A DNA stretch of 5,727 nt from an uncultured Acidimicrobiia bacterium (lineage in GTDB: Bacteria > Actinomycetota > Acidimicrobiia > Spongiisociales > JAENVV01), in contig CAJQPD010000066.1 of NCBI GenBank assembly GCA_905480085.1, positions 1 through 5,727 on the forward strand, in the 5' to 3' direction. A program made the position numbers and the translations under genes. The notes under the pieces are model-generated. The model had not been told where the DNA came from. It worked only from the letters and a program-made list of their open reading frames with translations, and searched no databases. Within the stretch, counting starts at the first letter, position 1, and the number at the start of each line of letters is the position of its first letter. Shown one piece after another: positions 1 to 4,873 of the stretch.

Positions 1-1
1 G

Positions 2-295
2 GGCTGTGTGTTCCGGTCTGCCTGTGGCGGGGTTGTCGCCGGATCGTGGGAAGTTCCGATCGGCGGGTTGACCGGATTGGCCTTCGGGCTTGCGGCGCTG
101 ATCGTGTACCGGCTGCCGCTTCGCACCAAAGCGGCAGCCGCCATTGCCGCGGCCGGGCTTGTGCGGGCGGCGGCGGATCCGTTTCGCAGTGCCTTGAACC
201 ACTCGGTCATCTGGTGGTATCTGGCGGCCGTGGTGGTAGGAGTGGCCCTCGCAATTACCTGGACAAGCCCGGCCGTCAGAACGGGTACCGAGTAG
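2..295 (+). CDS. Membrane protein, C-terminal part, probably prolipoprotein diacylglyceryl transferase (Lgt)-like
   Basis: The reading frame is open to the left edge, so the 5' end lies outside the window; a GTG at 8 could be read as a start but is more likely internal. The visible ~97 residues hold a hydrophobic segment after a Pro-Ile-Gly-Gly (about residues 19-37), a second weakly hydrophobic Ala-rich segment ending in an Arg-Ala-Ala-Ala-Asp-Pro-Phe-Arg stretch, and a final membrane segment beginning Trp-Trp-Tyr. A Gly-Cys...Cys-Gly-Gly pattern at the left edge, followed by a Pro-led helix and an R...D..R motif before the last helix, resembles the C-terminal half of Lgt-family proteins, which transfer diacylglyceryl groups from phosphatidylglycerol in the cytoplasmic membrane. 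The family call is inference from spacing of a few residues; it could be another polytopic membrane protein. It ends 28 bp before the desaturase on the same strand, so the two may be co-transcribed. Confidence 0.5.
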   Translation, partial: GCVFRSACGGVVAGSWEVPIGGLTGLAFGLAALIVYRLPLRTKAAAAIAAAGLVRAAADPFRSALNHSVIWWYLAAVVVGVALAITWTSPAVRTGTE

Positions 296-323
296 AGTTG
301 GCCCACCAAGACCAAGAGGTTCG

Positions 324-1223
324 ATGCCAGCCAATGAGATCTATGAACTACTCAATGCCATAACGCCGTCGATCCAGATCCTGATGGACGAGCACCGCGA
401 GCGACGTGAGCATTGGTACGCCCACGAACTCGTCCCCTGGGAGTTGGGGCGCAACTTCAAAGACGAACCATGGGATGAGTCGCAGTGCACGATCTCCCCG
501 GAAGCCCGCACGTCATTGGTATTGAACCTGCTTACCGAAGACAACCTTCCGTATTACCACAGCGAGATCGAACTGCATTCGAAGGATCATGAATTGCTGG
601 CCGAATGGAATCGGCAGTGGACCGCCGAAGAAGGCCAGCACGCCATCGCCATCCGGTCCTATTTGCTCACCTCACGCAACTGCGACCCTCATGAACTCGA
701 GGACGACCGCCTGGCCACCATGACCACAGGATATTCGACGGGACTGCCGAATCCCGTTGCCCTCTTTGCCTACACGTCGGCCCAGGAACTCGCTACCCGG
801 GTCTCGCATCGTAATGCCGGCCGGATAACCGATGACCCGGTCGCCTACGAGATCATGTCACGCATCGCGGTGGACGAAAACCACCATTTCATGTTCTATC
901 GCGGGGCCGTCACGGCCATGCTGGCCGAAAACCCGTCGGTGGTACTGCCCGAGATCTACCGGGTGTTGTCCAACTTCGACATGCCAGGGGTAGGAATGCC
1001 CAAATACATGCGTCGCGCCCTGCAAATGGCCAAGGCAGGCGTCTACAACATGCGCATCCACCACGACCGGGTTCTCGTCCCCCTCATTCGCGATTGGAAG
1101 ATCGAATCCATGGAAGGGCTGACCACCAAAGCCCAGGAGTTCCAGGAAAAGATCATGGGCATTCCGGCCGTCGCCAATCGGCAGGCCGAGACCTTCGAGA
1201 AAAGGTACGGTCTAGCCACCTGA
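324..1223 (+). CDS. desA: Acyl-[acyl-carrier-protein] desaturase, soluble diiron type (DesA family)
   Basis: This 299-residue protein belongs to the soluble acyl-ACP desaturase family (fatty acid desaturase type 2; plant stearoyl-ACP desaturase, mycobacterial DesA1/DesA2). The family inserts a cis double bond into an ACP-bound acyl chain in the cytosol using O2 and reduced ferredoxin. All six expected diiron ligands are visible by motif alignment with the castor enzyme: E72 (in LLTEDNLP), E103 and H106 (WTAEEGQH), E155 (YTSAQELATRVSH), E185 and H188 (DENHH). Their spacings (31, 52 and 30 residues) follow the family, and no transmembrane segment is seen. ATG 324 is preceded by an AAGAGG ribosome-binding site at 314-319, a rather short 4 bases away. 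The gene lies 28 bp after the Lgt-like gene and converges with the kinase gene, whose end is 20 bp away. Chain length and double-bond position cannot be told from sequence. The symbol follows the mycobacterial family name and does not imply orthology to a specific paralogue. Confidence 0.93.
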   Translation: MPANEIYELLNAITPSIQILMDEHRERREHWYAHELVPWELGRNFKDEPWDESQCTISPEARTSLVLNLLTEDNLPYYHSEIELHSKDHELLAEWNRQWTAEEGQHAIAIRSYLLTSRNCDPHELEDDRLATMTTGYSTGLPNPVALFAYTSAQELATRVSHRNAGRITDDPVAYEIMSRIAVDENHHFMFYRGAVTAMLAENPSVVLPEIYRVLSNFDMPGVGMPKYMRRALQMAKAGVYNMRIHHDRVLVPLIRDWKIESMEGLTTKAQEFQEKIMGIPAVANRQAETFEKRYGLAT

Positions 1224-1243
1224 CGGCCCCGCTCATGGCACTT

Positions 1244-2422
1244 TCAGCTGCTGCGAGCGGGTAGCTCAAATGTCACAACTCCGCCGGGACCCTGCCCAAT
1301 CCCGATCGTGCCATGGTGAGCATCGATCACAGACCTGGCAATCGCCAGACCGAGCCCGGAGCCCGAAGCGCTGCGGGATGGGTCGTTGGTCGTAAAACGA
1401 TCAAAAGCAACCAGTTCAAAATCCGGGTCAAAGCCGGGCCCTTGATCGGCCACTTCGACGATTCCACCAAGACCGCCTGCCGAGACCCGCACCAGAACCG
1501 CCGTCCCGGCCGGCGCGTACCGAATCGCATTGTCGACCAGGTTCCGGATCAGCCGTCCAACCGCACTCGGATCTGCCTCCACGATCACCCGGTCTGGCGC
1601 CAGCACCTTCAATTCGACTTGATTGGCCTGCGCAACAGTCACCAGACGGTCGACCGTCTCGTCGGCGAGTTCGGCAAGATCGATGGCAACCGGAACGATT
1701 CCACCGGCTTCGACCCGTCCCAAAATCGACAGGTCATCTACCAAACGCTCCAGAGTTCCCAGGTTGCCAACCAGCCGATGCAACATGACTTCCTCGTCCA
1801 CGACCAGCCCATCCTGGAGGGCTTCAAGACCAGCTCGAAGACTCGAAAGTGGCGTTCGTAGATCATGACCAACTGCGGCCAGGAAGTCGCGACGCCCTTG
1901 CTCATCACGATCCCGTTGAGTTTTGGCCGAGTCGAGTTGGGCAACCATCTCGTCGACGGCCCGCGCCGTTGTCCCGATCTCGTCGGGACGATACACCCGG
2001 GTTCGAACCGACGTATCGCCGGCCGCCACAAGTTCGGCGGTCCTGGCGATCTGGGCCAGGTCGTCAGTTACCGAACCGGCCACGTTCAGGGCAAGGGTCA
2101 ATCCGAGCGCCACTCCCAGCCCCAACTCGACAAACATGAGCCGCAGGTCGTGGGCGGTTAGGAACATGGGCGAAGCCATCACAGAGCCGAGGGCGGCCAC
2201 GAGCACCGCCGAAACCGCAATAATCTGAATCGTAAGCGTGATCGATGTGAAACGGTTGGCGAACTTTCTCAGAGTCCAGCCAACTGCGACGGTCACCACG
2301 GTCACGGCGCCGAAAATTCCGTATAGGGCCAACCGCTCCGGAGCGGTTGGCTGCATGGCAGCTTCGCTTAACGCCATCCATACGGTGGCGAGAGCAACAA
2401 CAATGATGACGAGCCGCGTCAT
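1244..2422 (-). CDS. Sensor histidine kinase, four-TM with HAMP domain
   Basis: This is a complete 392-residue membrane kinase of the HisKA/HATPase_c type that would autophosphorylate and pass phosphate to the regulator encoded just upstream. Four hydrophobic segments lie at about residues 3-21, 31-51, 62-83 and 93-116, with extracytoplasmic loops of only about ten residues, so there is no room for a folded external sensor domain. A HAMP linker follows (about 117-168, with the conserved DEIG at 147-150). The H box has phosphoacceptor H186 in VGHDLRTPLSS; the N box has N294 and N298 in NLVDNAIRY; then G1 DQGPGF (326-331), F box FDRF (340-343) and G2 GSGLGL (354-359). All catalytic motifs are intact. 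Its ATG overlaps the regulator stop codon as ATGA (2419-2422), indicating translational coupling. The short loops suggest sensing at or within the membrane, as proposed for intramembrane-sensing kinases; the signal is unknown. Confidence 0.95.
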   Translation of the reverse strand: MTRLVIIVVALATVWMALSEAAMQPTAPERLALYGIFGAVTVVTVAVGWTLRKFANRFTSITLTIQIIAVSAVLVAALGSVMASPMFLTAHDLRLMFVELGLGVALGLTLALNVAGSVTDDLAQIARTAELVAAGDTSVRTRVYRPDEIGTTARAVDEMVAQLDSAKTQRDRDEQGRRDFLAAVGHDLRTPLSSLRAGLEALQDGLVVDEEVMLHRLVGNLGTLERLVDDLSILGRVEAGGIVPVAIDLAELADETVDRLVTVAQANQVELKVLAPDRVIVEADPSAVGRLIRNLVDNAIRYAPAGTAVLVRVSAGGLGGIVEVADQGPGFDPDFELVAFDRFTTNDPSRSASGSGLGLAIARSVIDAHHGTIGIGQGPGGVVTFELPARSS

Positions 2423-3111
2423 CCCTCGAACCTATACCCGACCCCGCGCACGGTAACCAACCGGTCAGGACGCTCCGGATCGTTCTCGATCTTGTGGCGG
2501 ATGCGGCGGACGTGGACAGTGACCGTTGAAGTGTCCTGCCACTCCGACGACGAGTGCCAGACGTGGTCGAGGAGTTGGGAACGCGAAAAGACTTGCCGCG
2601 GCGAGGACGCCAGGAAGACCAACAGATCGAATTCCCTGGCGGTCAGCGTGGCCAACTCACCGTTGACGGTGACCTCCCGACTGATCGTGTCGATCGTGAG
2701 TCCGTCAAACTCGAGCACTTCTACCCCCGGTTCGGGTTCAACATTCACCCGCCGTAGGACCGACCGAACCCGGGCCACCAGCTCGCGGGGCGAAAACGGT
2801 TTGGAAACATAATCGTCGGCGCCCAATTCAAGTCCGATGATCCGGTCGGCCTCCTCGGTGCGGGCGGTGAGAACGATCACCGGCACCGTGGAGTTGGCGC
2901 GCAACTCTTTCAGGATGTTGAGTCCTCCCACCCCTGGCAACATGAGATCCAGGATGAGCAGGTCGGGAAGACCCTTTCGCAGCTTTGCCACCGCTTCTGT
3001 TCCGGTGGCGGCAGTGTCGACCAGGAAGCCGTCTCGCTGCAAATAGGTCGTCATGACCTCGCGAATGGTGGGCTCATCGTCGACGATCATCACCCGGGTT
3101 TGCTTAATCAT
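2419..3111 (-). CDS. OmpR/PhoB-family response regulator
   Basis: This 230-residue transcription factor has an N-terminal receiver domain (about 6-118) and a C-terminal winged-helix DNA-binding domain (about 130-229). Numbered from the ATG at 3111, the receiver shows the acidic pair D11/D12 (IVDDEP), phosphoacceptor D55 (LILDLMLPG), T82 (VLTAR) and K104 (VSKPFSP). The effector domain shows LTAREFDLL, the recognition-helix region TVTVHVRRIRHKIE and the terminal wing VRGVGYRFEG. An in-frame GTG at 3132 would add seven residues, but the ATG is preferred: the receiver fold starts five residues after it, and a -10 hexamer sits exactly six bases upstream, as for a leaderless transcript. No Shine-Dalgarno is seen before either start. 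The gene is followed by its partner kinase through a 4-bp overlap. It is divergent from the exported-protein gene at 3240, with possible operators between them, so autoregulation and control of that neighbour are likely. Confidence 0.95.
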   Translation of the reverse strand: MIKQTRVMIVDDEPTIREVMTTYLQRDGFLVDTAATGTEAVAKLRKGLPDLLILDLMLPGVGGLNILKELRANSTVPVIVLTARTEEADRIIGLELGADDYVSKPFSPRELVARVRSVLRRVNVEPEPGVEVLEFDGLTIDTISREVTVNGELATLTAREFDLLVFLASSPRQVFSRSQLLDHVWHSSSEWQDTSTVTVHVRRIRHKIENDPERPDRLVTVRGVGYRFEG

Positions 3112-3117
3112 GACGCC

Positions 3118-3145
3118 ATCGTACGGCAGCACCCGAAACCCGCAA
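3118..3145 (-). promoter_or_regulatory. Candidate leaderless promoter of the response regulator-kinase operon
   Basis: Read on the minus strand, TTGCGG (3145-3140) and TACGAT (3123-3118) are separated by 16 bp. TACGAT fits the actinobacterial -10 consensus TANNNT and is followed by six bases and then the ATG at 3111. Transcription would therefore begin at or next to the A of the start codon, giving an mRNA without a leader, which agrees with the absence of a ribosome-binding site. The assignment rests on pattern only; the -35 matches just TTG of TTGACA. Confidence 0.55.
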
Positions 3146-3149
3146 CCCG
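3131..3149 (-). promoter_or_regulatory. Three CGGGT repeats at 7-bp period over the regulator's -35 region (candidate operator)
   Basis: The plus strand reads ACCCG at 3131-3135, 3138-3142 and 3145-3149, which is CGGGT three times on the minus strand with an exact 7-bp period. The array covers the -35 element and part of the spacer of the candidate promoter for the two-component operon, where a bound protein would repress or modulate transcription. The 7-bp period is shorter than the 10-11 bp usual for OmpR-family sites, so the binding protein could be another factor. Chance occurrence in GC-rich DNA is possible. Confidence 0.35.
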
Positions 3150-3187
3150 TGTTCCCGGGATGTTCACCAATCCGTTCTCTGCCGTTC
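3150..3187 (+). promoter_or_regulatory. Four helically phased GTTC direct repeats upstream of the exported-protein gene (candidate response-regulator binding array)
   Basis: GTTC occurs at 3151-3154, 3162-3165, 3174-3177 and 3184-3187, giving spacings of 11, 12 and 10 bp, all on one face of the helix. The first two share TGTTC followed by n-C-C or C-C context; the last two share CCGTTCT. OmpR/PhoB-family regulators bind tandem direct repeats about 10-11 bp apart, and such a regulator is encoded next door. A weak -10-like TAACCA lies at 3205-3210; with a 17-bp spacer the -35 position would fall in the fourth repeat (3182-3187), as in PhoB-type activated promoters where the binding site replaces the -35. 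The link to this regulator is inference. Confidence 0.42.
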
Positions 3188-3224
3188 TTCGGCCGGCGGC
3201 ACAGTAACCATCAACGCTTCTCAC

Positions 3225-3231
3225 AAGGAGG
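3225..3231 (+). promoter_or_regulatory. Strong Shine-Dalgarno of the exported-protein gene
   Basis: AAGGAGG lies eight bases before the ATG at 3240. It is a near-perfect anti-16S match, the best in the window, and fixes this start. It contrasts with the SD-less, apparently leaderless starts of the flanking genes at 3111 and 3732 and suggests a highly translated product. Confidence 0.85.
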
Positions 3232-3239
3232 ACATACTT

Positions 3240-3653
3240 ATGAAGCGAATCACAATCCTGGCCATCGCAGTGTTGATGGCCATCACTACTGCAGCTCCGG
3301 CATTTGCCGCCAAACCGGAAAGCGGGCCGATCAACCCCGACTTCATCTACGCCGATGGAGATCTATACGGAACGATCTTGCAGGGCTCGCTGCCTTACAA
3401 CGGGCACAACAAATCATTCGACCAACTCTTCCTGGTCCCCGACCAGCAGCCGGTCGCTGAAGCGGCTCCCGGCCAGGGCTACAACGGAGGACGTTGGCTT
3501 CCAACGCCCGTAACCAAGACCATGGACTTTCCCGCCGGGCACATGATCACGTCCGCTGCAGCACTGGCTCAGGCCGAAGCTGATGGTTGGGTGGTAATCG
3601 GAGACCCGATCACCGAAGCCGCCTTTCTCTGCCCACTAATCCCCAACCACTGA
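3240..3653 (+). CDS. Small exported protein of unknown function
   Basis: The product has 137 residues. It begins with a classic Sec signal peptide: Lys-Arg at 2-3, a hydrophobic core at about 4-18, and a likely signal peptidase I site after AFA at 21-23. The mature part is about 114 residues, has one cysteine (C131) and no further membrane segment or lipobox, so it should be released or held at the cell surface. Recognisable local features are a Gly-Asp-Leu-Tyr-Gly-Thr stretch (40-45), PYNGHNKSFDQLF (52-64), VAEAAPG (72-78), YNGGRW (81-86) and a C-terminal FLCPLIPNH. I do not recognise a named family; the pattern looks like a conserved uncharacterised secreted protein. It has a strong ribosome-binding site, its own terminator, and sits divergently beside a response regulator gene with candidate operators between, which suggests a stimulus-regulated envelope or secreted factor. 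Confidence 0.88.
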   Translation: MKRITILAIAVLMAITTAAPAFAAKPESGPINPDFIYADGDLYGTILQGSLPYNGHNKSFDQLFLVPDQQPVAEAAPGQGYNGGRWLPTPVTKTMDFPAGHMITSAAALAQAEADGWVVIGDPITEAAFLCPLIPNH

Positions 3654-3669
3654 CCCGAACCAGCCATCG

Positions 3670-3709
3670 ACCAGGTACCGGTCCGGTATACGCCGGACCG
3701 GTACCTGGT
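3670..3709 (+). terminator. Rho-independent terminator after the exported-protein gene
   Basis: A perfect 17-bp stem pairs 3670-3686 with 3693-3709 around a six-base loop (TATACG), beginning 17 bp after the stop codon. It is followed by T-rich but interrupted sequence (TTTGAGGTTTCT). The long GC-rich stem should terminate despite the imperfect U tract. The right arm also occupies the expected -35 position of the next promoter. Being almost perfectly symmetric it could alternatively or additionally bind a protein dimer. Confidence 0.78.
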
Positions 3710-3719
3710 TTGAGGTTTC

Positions 3720-3725
3720 TACACT
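3720..3725 (+). promoter_or_regulatory. Candidate -10 element, leaderless promoter of the CcmH-like/TPR gene pair
   Basis: TACACT matches TANNNT and is followed by exactly six bases and the ATG at 3732, the same layout as at the response regulator start. No Shine-Dalgarno precedes the ATG, so a leaderless mRNA starting at the A is plausible. The -35 position (about 3697-3702, ACCGGT) has no consensus match and lies within the preceding terminator stem. Confidence 0.5.
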
Positions 3726-3731
3726 CCCGGT

Positions 3732-4058
3732 ATGCCACACATCGATATCACCGGAGCCTCACGACGTATTGGACGGGTTCCGATCCTGTCCGACATCACG
3801 CTGGCCTTCATGCCTGAAGACGTCGCCTGGCTGAGAGGCCCGAACGTAGCGCCGGACGTCGCAGCCGAGATTTCGCAGGGCCAAAGTGATCGGCAGATCC
3901 TCGATGGCCTGGCGAATAGCTTCGGCGATGAAGTCATCATCGATCCATCGACATCAGGCCCCGGGTTGGCGTTGTGGGTGGCCCCCGGGCTGGCCATATT
4001 GATCGGTGGCTGGGCAATGCGGTCCCTTCGACGGGACCCTGGGGCAGACTCGCCATGA
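3732..4058 (+). CDS. Cysteine-less CcmH/NrfF-like protein, single membrane segment
   Basis: This 108-residue protein aligns by eye with the N-terminal module of CcmH/NrfF, the cytochrome c maturation factor that reduces apocytochrome haem-binding thiols. Residues about 38-70 (VAPDVAAEISQGQSD...ILDGLANSFGDEVII) match the family's ADLR-EI--GKSD-EI---LV-RYG-FV pattern, and a DP then leads into a membrane segment at about 78-96 (LALWVAP...IGGWAM) followed by RSLRR, as in CcmH. The family's RCPxCQ redox motif is absent: the aligned positions (about 24-27) read LAFM, and the whole protein has no cysteine. There is also no signal peptide, and an in-frame stop at 3711 with no start codon after it rules out an N-terminal extension. 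Other frames upstream show no lost CXXC. The stop overlaps the next start as ATGA. It cannot perform thiol chemistry; a structural or scaffold role with the TPR partner is inference. Confidence 0.72.
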   Translation: MPHIDITGASRRIGRVPILSDITLAFMPEDVAWLRGPNVAPDVAAEISQGQSDRQILDGLANSFGDEVIIDPSTSGPGLALWVAPGLAILIGGWAMRSLRRDPGADSP

Positions 4059-4801
4059 ATCCGGAAGACCTGCTCTTTCAGGTTCAACGAGATCTCGCTG
4101 AGGTTCAGGAGCAACGTGCCAGCGGCGAACTCGACGAGGCCACCGCCAACCGCCTCACCGACATCTACCAAGCCGAGATCGCCCAATTGGAGGGCGCTGA
4201 GGATCAGGTAGACCCGGCCGCGACCTCGCCGCGGTCTCGGAACCGTTTGATGGTCGGGGCGGTCATACTCGCCGCCGCTTTCGCCGCAATCACGTGGGCT
4301 GCCAGTGGCGCTTTGGTCGAGAGGGAACCCGACGCGTTCTCGGGACCCGATCGTCAGGTCGATCTTGCCACCATCAGTAACGAGCAAATGATCGAAGTGA
4401 TCAACGCCAACCCTGACATTCCCGAGGTCAACCGTATGCGCCTGGCACTGGCGAAGCGGTACTTCGAGGCAAGCGAGTATCCAGACGCCCTGACCTGGTT
4501 CCAGGTTGTACTCGACGCAGGACCCTCTCCGGCAGAGGAGTCTGAAGCTCTGGCTCGGATCGGCTGGATGATCTTCGAATCGGGCGAGCCCGACACGGCA
4601 CTGCGATTCGAGGACCTGGCCCTGGAAGCCAACCCCGCCAACCTCGAAGCCAACTATTTCCGGGGCCTGGTGTATGCCCGACTCGGCCGGACCGAGGAGG
4701 CGTTAGCGGATCTGCGGTTGGTGGCTGACAGCCCGGACTTGCCAGACGACATTCGCACCGTGGTCACGAACGCCATCGCCGCCCTCCAGGACGGCTCATG
4801 A
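4055..4801 (+). CDS. CcmI/NrfG-like membrane-anchored TPR protein
   Basis: The product has 248 residues. The N-terminal 45 residues form a charged amphipathic helical pair (DLLFQVQRDLAEVQEQRASG..., ELDEATANRL...) typical of the cytosolic part of CcmI proteins. After a basic SPRSRNR stretch comes one membrane segment (about 64-84), then an extracytoplasmic region with about three TPR units: residues ~127-158, ~161-194 and ~195-228, showing A..Y....Y..A...F and G.....A......AL..NP patterns. In cytochrome c maturation, CcmI/NrfG TPR domains hold the apocytochrome C-terminus for CcmH and CcmF. The ATG at 4055 overlaps the stop of the CcmH-like gene (ATGA), so the pair is translationally coupled and mirrors the two halves of the fused E. 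coli CcmH. A longer in-frame GTG start at 3974 exists but would bury 85 bp in the upstream gene. No other ccm gene is in the window, so the substrate could be something else. Confidence 0.75.
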   Translation: MNPEDLLFQVQRDLAEVQEQRASGELDEATANRLTDIYQAEIAQLEGAEDQVDPAATSPRSRNRLMVGAVILAAAFAAITWAASGALVEREPDAFSGPDRQVDLATISNEQMIEVINANPDIPEVNRMRLALAKRYFEASEYPDALTWFQVVLDAGPSPAEESEALARIGWMIFESGEPDTALRFEDLALEANPANLEANYFRGLVYARLGRTEEALADLRLVADSPDLPDDIRTVVTNAIAALQDGS

Positions 4802-4873
4802 AAACCTCCCGGATCGCCTGGCCTGGTATAACCGGCACGCCGCAGGGCTCACCAAACGATTCGTGACACCTGC

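Noticed and set aside
293..298. TAGAGT as a -10 element for the desaturase gene
   Set aside because: It fits TANNNT but overlaps the upstream stop codon and has no -35 at proper spacing; co-transcription from upstream is equally likely.
1228..1261. Inverted repeat CCCGCTC / GAGCGGG between the convergent desaturase and kinase genes as a shared terminator
   Set aside because: The stem is only 7 bp with a 20-base loop, neither strand has a following T tract, and the right arm lies in the kinase coding sequence.
1313..1861. Plus-strand reading frame (182 codons) inside the histidine kinase gene
   Set aside because: It is antisense to the intact catalytic region of the kinase, and its product is basic and motif-free.
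3112..3132. GTG start at 3132 for the response regulator
   Set aside because: It adds seven residues not expected before the receiver domain and would place the -10-like TACGAT inside the coding sequence.
3733..3834. Cysteine-containing alternative frame over the start of the CcmH-like gene, considered as a frameshifted CXXC segment
   Set aside because: The frame has two cysteines in CPTSRWPSC but no CPxC motif, no signal peptide, and it stops before the conserved CcmH part.
3974..4054. N-terminal extension of the TPR protein from a GTG at 3974
   Set aside because: It would overlap the CcmH-like gene by 85 bp and add sequence unlike CcmI proteins; the ATG at 4055 with its ATGA overlap is the better start.
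3719..4387. Long minus-strand reading frame (222 codons) opposite the CcmH-like and TPR genes
   Set aside because: It is antisense to two coupled genes with recognisable domains, has low-complexity Arg/Gly/Ser-rich composition with no motif, and lacks a ribosome-binding site.
4821..4848. Possible hairpin GCCTG...CAGGGC between the convergent TPR and hydrolase genes
   Set aside because: The outer stem needs a bulge, the inner CGGC/GCCG has a two-base loop, and no T run follows on either strand.
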